Source: Loxodes magnus (Eukaryota > Ciliophora > Karyorelictea > Loxodida > Loxodidae). From it: 64,000 nt of DNA. A program made the position numbers and the translations under genes. Positions 45,008 through 56,790 of the stretch are shown one piece after another; position 1 is the first letter of the stretch, and every line of letters begins with the position of its first letter. The stretch covers positions 124,001 through 188,000 of the forward strand of contig CAMPDV010000279.1 of NCBI GenBank assembly GCA_946699065.1. The letters are read 5' to 3'. The notes under the pieces are model-generated. The model did no database searches. It saw only the letters and a list, made by a program, of their open reading frames with translations, and was not told the origin of the DNA.

Positions 45008-46754
45008 TTTTATGTTTATATATAATGAAAACTTGAACTTATAATTAGCTTCATTTATTTCTCTTCATCAATTACTAAGCTATGGAAATTCTTTATTCTC
45101 AAGTTTAATTCTAAAATTAACTAGCATTTTGATATTATTTATATAATGAGAATATTATTCTATCCCTTTAAATAAGACTCTTTACTATCAACCCTTTAAG
45201 CTGCAAATATCAATTTAATACCTAAATTTTAATAATTTCAGATATTAATTTAGTGGAAAAAACTGTATTAAGATAAAATATGATTGAAAAGCTAAAAATT
45301 TAAAATGTAGATCTATATCTTAAAAATTAAAAGCTTGCTTCTCAAAGCTAATGCTAGCACTGTTTTAGTAATGATTAATTTTCTTTAACTTTAAATTCTA
45401 ACTTAAATATTTCAGCATCTAAAAATATAGCTAAATAAACTATTTAGCTGAAATTAGATTTAGATTTGCTAGATAAGGCTAGATAAATTTAAATTTTTAG
45501 ATATATTAATACACTATGAAAGAAATTCAAATGATGTAGCTATTTTAAGTTTATTTTATTTTAATTTAGCAATTAAAATTAATCTTAGGAACTATCCTGT
45601 TTTCTAACTCATTCTGGCTCTTCTGATATTTTTAGTTAATAATAGCATTATTGACTTAGAGTTATTAGCGAAACAAATTTATTTGAAAGATTGTAGTGTA
45701 AATCACATTCTAAAAATATAAGCATTTATAGCAAGTAGTTAAACTTTTCATAAAGCTATTCAACTATTCAGATATACAAATTAGATTATTTAGTACTGAT
45801 TCTTTTCATATTTTAAGCTTTACAATGAACTTAAGATCAAATATTTGCTATAAATATTTAGAATTTAGTAAAAAATAGTTTTAATGATATATCTAGCTTT
45901 ACAGTGTTATCATTTATAATTATTCTTCTTCATATTTTAATTTTTATAAATAAGTTAAAGCTAAAAAGAGTTAATCATTTAGAAAATTGGCCTTTATGTC
46001 CAGTAATCTTTAAAATTCTTCTCTTAAGTTAAAGGAAAGTTTAGGATAGAATAATCAGTTAGAATTTTTTATAATTTGGACTTTACAGCTAAGTCATTTT
46101 CTACTTATAGTTATTTTTAAAATTGCTAAACTTACTTTTATTATATTTTTCTATCAATTAAACCAGTTTAAATAAACCATATTTAAGGCTTTTGATTATG
46201 TTTCTTTTTTATCTTTAAATATATTTTTTACTTCACCAACCTCTTTTATAATGATGTTGATTTTAGCATATATAGTAACATAATTTCCTTCTTATGTTTT
46301 ACTATTATTTATTTGTTTCTACATAATAGGTATACTTTCCTGTTATCCATTGATTCTTTAAACAATTTCTTGATACAGTATTATTTTTCTTTGAGTGCTT
46401 TTATTTTATATGTAATTAAACAAACTAAAATATAAAAAATTTGAGGGAATTAATTAAATTATTTGTCAATCTACTCCAGTTTATATTCCATTTACAATTT
46501 TATCTATTTGTTGCATCTTCTATAGATGGAATTAAAAGCTTAATTCTTTCTAGTATCTATTCTAATTTTTAATTTTAATCTTTGTTATTTTAATTGATAT
46601 TGTATATTTGATATCCTTTACTGAACTGGTCATGTAAAGGATTTCTGAGATTATTGTCCTTTATCTTATAAAGGTGATTATTCGATTAAATTATATTGCT
46701 ATTATTATTTTTTAGGTATTAAATAAGAGAGGTATATTATTTTTTAGGTGCCAT
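45008..46754 (-). pseudogene. Decayed gag-like reading frame (gag7, copy 2) and unassigned sequence
   Basis: Equivalent of 20701-22447; ATG at 46754. Few substitutions separate the two copies, too few to test for coding constraint by eye. Confidence 0.35.
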
Positions 46755-46819
46755 TTTTCTAAATAAATAATATTATAATTATAATAATTTATTAACGTGG
46801 CGTCATCTTATTTGGTTTA

Positions 46820-46836
46820 CCACGAATTAGAGTTTT
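46820..46836 (+). other. Empty target site for the gag4 element
   Basis: A single CCACGAATTAGAGTTTT, where unit 2 has two copies flanking gag4. Confidence 0.85.
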
Positions 46837-47513
46837 TAAAAGGTTTTTTATCCTAAATAGGTTTTGTAGACAGATTTTTTCTGGTTTCTCTGGATCGTAA
46901 ATTCTTATTATTTTCTTGTTTTCTCCTCTCGTTAATTATCGTAAGTCAGAACAGTACTATCATCTTTCGAATCGACTCAGTGCATCCGTAATCTATGAAG
47001 CTTCTAAGTATGGTTAAAATCTTTTTTTTAATATAATCTTTCATTTGGCATACAGTAAATCTTAAATAAGTTTTAAGTACCTTTTTCTATTGCTCAATCT
47101 AACTTTTATTAAAGTTTTTAACTATTTTTTTATTTTGTGACCATATTTTTTGCAATATCAGCATTTATTTTTTCTCTTTTATATGAAGATCCAGGAAAAC
47201 CTTTTTTATCTTGATTCTGTATTAATTAATTTGTTAATCTATATTTTTCCAATTGATTAAATCTCTGATGCAAATAGTGTCTTAGCTTCTTTCGATTGTA
47301 TTGAATAAATTTCCATCTATTAGGAGAGAGGCTATTAATTAATTATTGTTTGAGATTCTATTAATTGATCAATTTTTTGATAGTTATCATAAGAGATTAA
47401 GTTATTTACTTTAGATCTTAAACTTCTTTTGTTATTTACTAATAGTCCAGTTGTAGCATGTCTGGTTAATTATTGGGTAGTGTTAAAGAAGTCTGTTATT
47501 TCTTAGGAGCCAT
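46837..47513 (-). pseudogene. Gag-like relic (gag6, copy 2), uninterrupted
   Basis: ATG at 47513; same frame breaks as copy 1, and its 3' end runs on through the empty gag4 site toward gag7. It shows the state before the gag4 insertion. Confidence 0.55.
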
Positions 47514-47662
47514 TTTATTTGATATATAATAAATAAATTATAGATGCTTATAGAATGTTATTTATATAGCTTACTATATTTAATTAAACCTTTATTTTCT
47601 ATTTAATACTTATTTAATAAAAATTATATTAGAAGAACTTATAAAAATACTAACTCCTACAA

Positions 47663-48486
47663 ATTAAAATAAAGCGGATCTCTTCCATTAAAAGACAAAA
47701 AAGAATTTAGATAAAAATTCAGAACAGAAAAGTTAACATAGCTCTCAACACTCCATTGAAAACGGAAATAAGAGACCACTCAACTGAATCGATAAAAATA
47801 ATAACGAAGAAATAAAAAATAAACGAAGAAGGTAAAGTACGATAATTCAATATAGATCCTATTACCTTTTATTTAGACAATACTGAAATAGAATAAATGG
47901 ACTCTTAGTAGATGAAACAGCTGATTCATAAACTTATTAGAAACATAAAAAAACTCAAAGAGGAATAAAAATCCCAGAAAGAAGAGATGTTTGTATTAAG
48001 TCAGGATTTGATAAATCATGAAGATGATGATGAAGTCTATATGGTAGACCGAAGAGCTAAAGTTGTAGTTTATGAGCAAATGACAAGTTTAGAGAAAGAT
48101 ATTTGAACAATGCAAGAGCAAACGAGAAAAACTGAGTGAAATTAGATTCAAAACTCAAATTAATAGAAGAAAATCTGTAGAAACTTTCATAAGGAACTCC
48201 AATGGAAATAGAGAAACAAGAAAAGACATTTCCTAGAGTAAGAAAAAGATGCTATATTTGCATCAGCACTTGACATTTATGACGGAAATGTCCCCAATAG
48301 AAATAAATAAGAATGAATATCTGGAGAAATGTTAGCTAATAGCAACTGAAGTAGCGAGCAATCAACTCGGATTATTCAAAAGAGAGAAGTCAAGGAAAAA
48401 GAGCAGTACAAGAAATGAACATGTAGGAACGGAGATATTATACATTTATAACTTCAATTAAGCCGGAAGGTGAACAGTTATTTTAA
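47663..48486 (+). pseudogene. Gag-like relic (gag3, copy 2) with all zinc ligands present
   Basis: Same layout as 24213-25036. The knuckle reads CYICISTWHLWRKC, a perfect C-x2-C-x4-H-x4-C in which both Trp codons are TGA, sitting where gag1 has Phe and Tyr. One extra A near 48180 and the older shift near 48103 break the frame. MNIWRNV uses TGG here. It ends TTATTTTAATGA. Confidence 0.55.
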
Positions 48487-48647
48487 TGATTAATAGCAAT
48501 TTAAGAAATTTTAATAAGTTCTTTATACTTAAACAAATAAAGAAATAATTAATTTTATTATGAATTTGTTATATAAATTCTCTATTAAAAATCAAAATTA
48601 TAAAGTTGTTATATATATTAGTAAAATGAAATTAAAATATGAAGTTA

Positions 48648-50147
48648 TTATATTTTTTTACCTTTATCCCAATTTTGCTCTTCTTTTCTTCCATCTGCAT
48701 AATAATGAGTTCCTTTCCCATACTTAAGACCTTCTACAAAATGACCTTCATAATGAGATCCATCATAATATTTTTCAACTCCATACCCATGACTCTTCCC
48801 TTTGAAGTACTCTCCCTCATATATTTCTCCATCTGCATAATAGTAAGTTCCCTTTCCTTACTTAAGATTTTCTACAAATTAACCTTCATATCAATCTCCA
48901 AAGTTATACTTATAAACTCCATATCCATGTCTCTTTTCTTTGAAAAACTCCCCATCATATATTGCTCCATCTGCATAATAGTAAGTTCCTTTTCCTTACT
49001 TAAGACCTTCTTCTCATTAACCTTCATATCGAGATCCATCCTTATACTTATAAACTCCTTATCCATGCCTCTTGTCTTTGAACCATTCGCCCTCATATAT
49101 TGCTCCACTTGCATAATAGTAAGTTCCCTTTCCTTACCTAAAATCTTCTATATATTAACCTTCATATCGATCTCCATTGTTATACTTCTCAACTCCGTAT
49201 CCATCTTTCTTTCCATTTCTCTTCTCTCCATCATATCCTATCTCATTTTCTTGTACTTTCTCTTCCTAATTTGTTCCTACTTCCTTTTACTCTTCTATTT
49301 CGATCTCCTTCACATTACTCTTTAATATCTCCTACATTCTTATCTCTTACTTTATCTTCTCTAACTTCTACAATGACGTTTCTAAACTCATTCTTTGATC
49401 TGCTTCTTATTTTCAACTCTCCCTTATTATCTCCTCTATCACACAATTCTCAGGTATTTCCTCTCTTTCACCTCTCTTTATCCCTTCTCGTAACTCTCCT
49501 TCCTCTACTTCTTCGAAAGGTATTTTTCTTGTCACTATCTCCCATAAAACAACTCCATAAGCATATATGTCAGAAAAGAAACTATACTTTGGTCTCATTC
49601 CAAATAACTCAGGAGCCATCCATCTTATTGTTCCAACCTTTTTATTTGTACTCGAGGATTTAGAAGCTGATTTGACTTTAGCTAATCCGAAATCACTTAT
49701 TTTAACATTCTTACTTTGATTTAGGAGTATATTCTCGCTTTTTAAATCCCTATGAACTACGTTGTTAGAATGTAAGTAAAATATACCCGCTGCTATTTGC
49801 TGAGCTATTTCTAATTTCAGTACTAAACTTATATCTTATTTACTATGGAGAAATTACATAAGAGAACATTACATTAATTCCACTATAATTCTTGTTGGCT
49901 CTAGACTATATCCATAGAATTATATAATGTTAGGATGTTTTAAATTTTGCATTATTTAAATCTCTTTGTTGAATTCTCATTCAGTATCTTCATTCAACTT
50001 CCTTTGAAAGAAATCTTTAATAGCTACATTTGTAAATTTATTTCATTTTCCTTAGTAGACTGTACCATAAGCTCCATGTCCAATTTCTTTTTCAATTTAT
50101 AATGTCGATGATTCTATTTTAATATTAAAGCTTATACTACTTTCCAT
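48648..50147 (-). CDS. Protein kinase with C-terminal MORN repeats, copy 2
   Basis: A 499-residue copy with every catalytic motif of copy 1 and the same five in-frame TGA at Trp positions. Differences seen: DFGLAK instead of DFGLSK after the DFG motif, Ala for Thr in one MORN unit (YYYADG), and MS to IR in the linker near residue 269. No frame break. Two intact copies argue that the gene is functional or only recently duplicated. Confidence 0.93.
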
Positions 50148-50449
50148 CCTTATTATAATTATAAAAATCTGTTAATCTTTATAAAAATAAATTATAGTAT
50201 AAATTAAAATTGACTAATCAAAATTGATAAATCAAAAAGCTATAAAGCTAGTTTTCAATAATTAACGTATATTGAAAATTATCTTAAGGTATTCTTAAAT
50301 ATTTGTTTCAGATTTAATTTACTAAAATACATTTTAAAAATTGCTACTATTTTTTGCTTTTTTAAATGTTCTTAATCTATCTTCAAATCTTAATAATTTC
50401 AAGATGTCTATATTATATGTTAAATTTAACAAAATTAAAAAATATATAA
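50148..50449. other. Upstream region of kinase copy 2
   Basis: Equivalent of 26698-26999; no element recognised. A chance + frame 50341-50634 crosses into the repeat and is not supported. Confidence 0.4.
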
Positions 50450-50846
50450 AATGGATGTCGGCTCCATTCTGGAGAACTAGTAGTTATCTGGTGCAGTGTA
50501 TACTGCATTGTGAGTTATCTCGCACTAGATGCCACCACGGGGAAGGGTGGATAAGCTCCGTTGAGACATGCTTAACTTGCCCCGAGGGTTCTCGATTGCA
50601 GTATGAAAGTTTTACTGACGGGTCTTCTAGTTAATGACTTAATAACTAATTCTTATTTGTACTTTATTCAAGAAGAATGGAACATTTGATTCAAGACTTG
50701 TGAATGATGTTTAGTAAATAGATTCTCCATTAAGAGAAGCTGATGTGACTTATTGGACTACTAGAATTTTAAGAAGAAACATGAGAACATTTTTCCTAAT
50801 ATTAAATATTAATATTGAAAGAGCTCATGATCCAGAAATTATAAAA
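50450..50846 (+). repeat. About 360-bp repeat, right member of inverted pair (copy 2)
   Basis: Equivalent of 27000-27370 and extending to the TATAAAA at 50840-50846, where the extra segment starts. A few substitutions against copy 1, mostly outside the stems. Confidence 0.6.
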
Positions 50847-50849
50847 CTT

Positions 50850-51422
50850 GAGTCATTACTAATTTAGACATTTGATACTGTTCCTGAACGGCCAGCGAGA
50901 GTTCGAATAAGCTGACCAGTTGGCAATTCCCATATCTTTATCATATTATCATAGCTTCCCGATACAATTCATTTCTGATCCCTTGAAATCGTTATAGAAA
51001 TTACATAATTCATATGTCCTAACAAAATACTCTTTAACTAACAACTCGTAAAATCTCATATTTTAATCTTCTTATTCCAACTTCCAGATACGATCCATTT
51101 CTGATCCCTTGATATCGCTACTGAGTTTACATAACTTGCATGTCCCTACAAAGTACACTTTAGCAACAACTTGTAAAATACCATATAATTATTGTCTTAT
51201 CATCACTTCCCATCATGATTCATTTCTGGTCACTTGATATCACTACAGATTTCACAGATTTCGTATACTTTTACAAAGTACTCTGTAACTAACAAGTTGT
51301 AAAGTCCCATATCTTTTTTGTACTATCATCACTTCCCGATGCGATAAAATCGTTTTCACTTGATATCACTATTGATAATGCATAATACATATTACCTTGC
51401 AACATTTAGTCTAAATATTAAG
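50850..51422 (-). pseudogene. Second WD40 gene fragment
   Basis: Four WD40 repeats diverged from the main family. One unit reads DQKWIVSGS with TGG; its neighbours have TGA at the same Trp, and one KIW Trp is TGA. One base is missing between the second and third repeats. Both ends are cut: the fragment runs into the TATAAAA junction at its 3' side. Not functional as it stands. Confidence 0.6.
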
Positions 51423-51554
51423 AATTACCTTGATTTTAATCGTAGTTAAATATTTTCACAAGTTTTTTTAAAAAACACAAATTGGCAAAGATTTCATCTT
51501 TAAAAGAAGAAGCGTAATTTTGCCAAAGGAATATTTTAATTAATTTCAACTATA

Positions 51555-51870
51555 AAAGTTTTTGTAACTGAAAATCCTTTCCGATTGCACGACCCGACGC
51601 TCTCTTTTTATGGAATAACGGGGATATCCTGTTGTGCTCCAGGCACAGCTTCTAGGGAGCTCCATCGCTATGAGCAGTCAGGCTTCAAGCCCCTACCAAG
51701 AGCGGATAATCTCAAAGACAGTGTTCCCTTCAGAAAATGACTCTGACCATGGACTTTCTCAGCAACAGGAAAGGAACTTGTTTCTAGCCATAAAATCAGA
51801 AAGTTTAGCCACGAAGGTCATTCTCAGGTTCCACCATCTTTTCAATTATCTAAAACTAATTAAATTTTAG
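51555..51870. repeat. GC-richer short interspersed repeat, diverged copy
   Basis: Aligns along its length with the element at 1930 (hairpin region, then TCAAG...CTA.CAAGA.CGGATAAT, then TCTCAGC.ACAGGA). It is the most GC-rich stretch of the window. A 78-codon + frame (51634-51870) exists, but the other copies do not conserve it. Its presence in a different context suggests mobility. Confidence 0.5.
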
Positions 51871-52311
51871 GATTTATTAAATTATTATTAAAAGTAGATA
51901 AATCTAAGTTAATATATTTTATATTATTAAAATATTTATAAAGTTTAAAAGTCTTTTAGTTTTTATTTTTAATTAAAGGTTTAAATATTTTATGCGTATG
52001 ATTATTATTAAAAGTCTTTCTACTGTTTAGTATTTTATATTTAAGGATATAAGCTATTTAGATTAATTTATTTAGATTATGTCTTTGATTTATATCAATT
52101 TAAAAAGCTGTTTTTTTTAATTATTTTTTTAATATTATTAAATAAAGATTAATATTTTAAATGCTATAGTTTTTTTTAATACAAGTATCAATATATTAAT
52201 TGATTTTTTTCAAAGCAAGTATTCAATATTTTTTTATTCAGATAACTTTTAATTAATATTATTAAAACTTTCTAAAGAGTTTGTAGACTTTTTTTGTTCA
52301 GTATTTTATAC
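51871..52311. other. AT-rich end of the unit 3-specific segment
   Basis: T- and A-rich sequence without a recognisable gene. Confidence 0.5.
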
Positions 52312-52318
52312 TATAAAA

Positions 52319-54180
52319 GATATTTTGATGTATAATACCCTGTCGATTAGATATATATTTATATATATTTTTAAAATTGTAAAATAATTAATGTTTTTTT
52401 AAATATTTTATTTTGTTTGATTTTAAACTATTATTTGAATTTTCTAAAGTAAAAATAGTTATTAAATTAATATTTTATTTCTGTTTGAATTATTTAATTA
52501 GGTTTAATTTAGTTTATAAGAACTAATGAAAAATTTTGGTTTAAACATATTATATTTTATATTTTATGACTTAATATTTTTATTTTCTTAGAAAAAAGTT
52601 CTTTATTTCTTTTAAATCATAAAATTGTTTGCTCAGAGATTTATATTACTAAAGATTTATGGGATAATATAAATTAAAATTTTTTAATTAAATAAAAGAT
52701 AAAAAGATTTAATTAAAAATCAAAAATATTGATATTTTCAAAAAAATTTAATAAAGAAAGAAATATTAAAACTTTATTAAGAAATCTTTTTGATTGAAAA
52801 AATAGAGAGTTATTTTAAAAAGAATAGAAATAATTTATAAAAATTGTTATTAACAAAAGTTATAAATAAATATTTATAAAAAATTAAATATCCAAAATTA
52901 TTATTTAAAAAACAAAAATTAAGATCTTCAAAATTTTAACAGTAAAACATCATTTTCAAAACCAAATTTATTTAAAATAATTTTAAATAAAGAATATCAA
53001 ATATTTAGACATTATCAAGGATGAGAGAATTCAAATCTTAAATCTAAGGATGATAAATAGTCTGCTTTAAAAAAAGATATCGTAATATATAACTTGGATT
53101 TAAAAATAACTCATATAAAAACAGCTTAAATGATTCAAGTAAAAAATGAAATAAATAAATAGTTTAAGAATGTTAAATCCTCCTTCTTTAAGATGTTTTA
53201 AAAAAATTACGAAGAAATTCTAGAAAAAATAAAAAAAATAAATATTGTAGACTTTTAAAAATATTTTTTAAAAAATTTAAAAAGTAAAAGGACAAATTAT
53301 CTCTTAAAAAATTAAAATCAATTAAAAAAATTAAAAAGACTAAAAATCATTTCGATTAAAAGAATATATTTTTAAAAATGTTGCATGAAATTAATTTTTA
53401 AAAAGACGAAATTTAAAAAAGATTATTTTAAAATACAAAACAATAAGCAAAAAAAATGAAAAAATGAAAAATGATAAGAAAAATAATATAAAAATTAAAT
53501 GATTAAAAAAATTAAGAATAAAAAAATATTTTTAAGAGTAACTTAGCCAATTTTATATTTTTAACTTAAAGCATTAGTAATGAAAACGAACAAATTATTT
53601 TAAAGAAATTTAAAAGCCCTCTAAAAAATAAAGATATCATAAAGTTATTGCAAAAAAATTTAAAAAATTTAAAAAATTTAAATAAAAAAGAATATCAAAA
53701 CAGTAAGGACGTAAAACAAAATTTTAAGTAAAATTACATCAAAATATAATGATCTGAAAGTTACAAAAAAAATTGTTTTAAAATTTAAAAATTATAAAGA
53801 ACATAAAAAACGTAAATCCATATAAAAAAAGAGAAAAAATTAAAACTTCAAAAAGATAAATATAGTAAAAAATACATTATAATTTTTTGAAAAAGTAAAT
53901 GAAGAGTAAAAAATAAAAAAAAAACATTTAAACTAAGTTTTTAAGCCTTGAGTTATTAAATTTTTATAGTTTGAATAAGTAAGAAAGATAGCATTTCAAT
54001 GAAAAGTAAAGAAGAAAGGTGAGGAAAATAATTTTAAAATCTGTTTTAAATAAACCTTTAAAGCTTAGATTAACATTGATAAGAGATTATTGAAGATATA
54101 TAGCAGAAGATATCTCTACATTATGTTATAATATTTTTTACTAGAATAAATAACATAAAAAAAAGACGTTCATCTTGAAA
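52319..54180. other. A-rich spacer (unit 3)
   Basis: Equivalent of 27396-29227, with small indels and a 13-bp insertion (GACGTTCATCTTG) at its right end. No gene recognised. Confidence 0.55.
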
Positions 54181-54602
54181 TTTGTGGATAAAAAAAGAAA
54201 TTTTAATTTATGAAATTTAGGTTGAATGGAGGCTCTTAATTAAATCAGAAAGAAAACAAATTTATTTAGCTCTAGATAAATACTAAAATGAAATAGGTTC
54301 AATCAGAATAAGATTAGACATATCAATATAAATGGAATAGCAAATAAGCTATATCCAATAGAATAATTTATAAGAGGAAATAGTATTTACATTTTTTCAA
54401 TTAACGAAACTTGATAAAAAAGATTTCCCTACAATCTTAATTTAAGATTATAGGATTTATTACAAAAATTCGAGTAAAGGAGGTTCAGGCATGGCCACGA
54501 AAGAAAAACTAAATAGTACTGAAGAAACTATATAATTGATGTATCCTAGAATCGATTTATCACAGCCAAACTGGACAATATATTTATTACGTTCTGCTTC
54601 AT
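54181..54602 (+). pseudogene. Gene fragment cut by the WD40 junction (copy 2)
   Basis: Same fragment as 29228-29649. It keeps KQIYLALDKYQNEIGSIRIR in frame where copy 1 lacks a base, but has one extra A upstream (GATAAAAAAAG). The Gly turn is SSKGGSGMATKEK, two codon-sized changes from copy 1. That each copy is broken at a different place implies an intact parent not long ago. Confidence 0.45.
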
Positions 54603-56276
54603 GCCAGATAAAGTTTGAATAAATTGACTATTAGAGAAGTTCTATATCTTAATGTTTTGTCATGACTTCCCTATACAATACATTTATAGTCACTCGGTAT
54701 CGCTACAGATCTTACATATCTTTTATGTCCATACAAAGTACTCTTAAACTAACCAGTTGTAAATCCCAAATCTTGTTTGTTTTATCATCATTTTCGTATA
54801 CAATTCATTTCTAGCCACTTGAAATAGCTACAGATCATGCATAACTTGTATGTCCCTACAAATTACTCTTTAACTAAGTAATTGTAAAGTAACGTATCTT
54901 TATCGTATTATCAGGAGATGCAGAATCTGATATGATTCATTTCTGGTCACTTGATATCGCTACAAAGTTTACGGATGACGAGTGGCCTTGAAGCAATATG
55001 GATGTTCAGTTATGACTGAGGTGAGGTTGGAATTATTAAAGTTTCCGTTTTGAACTTTGTATTTCTTAAGTTACAAAATTGCAATTTATTGTTAGTAAAA
55101 TTGATATTGGTGAAAATATTCTGTCGGATAATTCTGCATTAGTTAGATTTAAATTATTTAGATTAACTTAGTTGGATTTGAAGTTCTTGAAATTTAAGAG
55201 AGTAATTGCATTAACTTAAGCTTTAAGTCTTAAGGTTATCTTGATAATTCTATCATTTGTACTAACTTTTACTAGAGTACTTAGTTTTTATTTCATTCAA
55301 TTACAACTACGACAAAATATCATTATTTGCTTTAAAACTGGACTTATTCAAAGAATTCTTAATCAAGATTTATAGATCTATATTCTCTTACTTAAATTGA
55401 TTCAAGAATTAACGGAACTGATCAAAATCATGCTATTAAAATTTTATATTTTATAATTTGAGATATTTGTTTACTCTTATTTTATACTAATATTTTACTT
55501 ATAGCTAAAATTAATAATATTTTATTAAGTCCCTTAAAATTTGTCTTTTTTTGGCTCTTTTGCTTTATTATCATTCTGCTAATTTAAATTTTATTCTGCT
55601 GAAAATAATTATCAATTAACTAGTGAAAATATTACTCCGTTAATAATTAACTCTAAGGCTACTTCTTTAAGTATGTAAACAATTCAAGAATTAAATATTG
55701 CTTCAGTATCTTAAAACTATTCAGATCCTATAACTTAATTTATTTTCCTATAGCTCTTGATTTTAGTATTAATGAAATAAATTTTATTATTCGTGTTAAT
55801 TCTATGATCTTATCTACTATGAATATGAATTTTGTCAAAATGCTAATTTTTATATCTTTTTCTTTATTTTATCTAGCTGGTTTATATAATTACCTTAATG
55901 ATGAATATTACTTTTTAAATTTTCTTTAAAAATTCTAAAATTGAAAGTAAACCAAATTTAATAGAGATCTAAAAAGCTTATGACTTTCATTTATTTCTTA
56001 AAATATTTTTATTTCAATCATCTTATTTTATTGTTTTATGAGTCATTATAATATTTTTGGTGCTTTCATGTTTTGATCTGATTATGCTGTATTTTATAAT
56101 TCTTCAAGTCTTATATTAAATACTTCGATATGATTCGTACAATCAATCTTTTTTGTAAGTTGATAAACTCTTTTAAGACATTATAAACAAGAAATTCATT
56201 CGCATAGAAGTTATTTTACTAGACACTTTTCTCAATCGAAATATTTCGGAAAATTTAGATACTGATAAACATCCAT
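54603..56276 (-). pseudogene. WD40 gene copy lacking its 3' part (unit 3)
   Basis: Same as 29650-31325; ATG at 56276. Confidence 0.6.
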
Positions 56277-56552
56277 TTAAAAATAAAAAATGTTTAGTAA
56301 AAGAGATTAATTATTTTGGAAAAAAATAGAAAATTAAAATATAAAAATAAAGAAAGAAAAAAATTAATTTTATTGTAATTAAGTTACAAAATTTAAATCT
56401 TTAGGAAATTAATTAATTTACTAATATAAACATTATTATGATAAATCTAGTTTAAATAACGTGTATCATTCCTTCCAATGTGATTTAATTAAACTCTAAT
56501 ATTAAGAAGTACCTCACATAAGAAGAAACAAACAAAAATCAGAGCACAAACC

Positions 56553-56790
56553 ATGATGGACAAGATTGGAGAGGAATAAAATAGCATTAATGTTGAAAAA
56601 TGTAGGATATTAGAGTTTCTTAGGATAGCCCTCTGATCTTGGCCTTGTATAAGAAGATATTTTCAAAGAAATAATATCACTAGATAGATTTTCAATGAAA
56701 AATTTATTAAAACTTTAAAATTTGATTAAATGAAATGAGTGCTCAATAATCGAAGCTTTTTAATCAAAAATAAAAAAACTTATAAAAATA
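56553..56790 (+). pseudogene. Hypothetical protein fragment, frameshifted copy 3
   Basis: Starts at ATG 56553 like 6412 and 31602, but has one A fewer in the run before TTTGATTAAATG, shifting the frame after about 55 codons. Confidence 0.35.

Larger units (their letters stand above)
50847..52318. mobile_element. Unit 3-specific 1.47-kb segment flanked by TATAAAA
   Basis: Unit 2 has one TATAAAA (27389-27395) at this point; unit 3 has two (50840-50846 and 52312-52318) with 1.47 kb between. The segment holds a second WD40 fragment, a GC-richer short repeat and AT-rich sequence. It could be an insertion, or unit 2 could have lost it between the short direct repeats. No transposase is visible. 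Confidence 0.6.
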
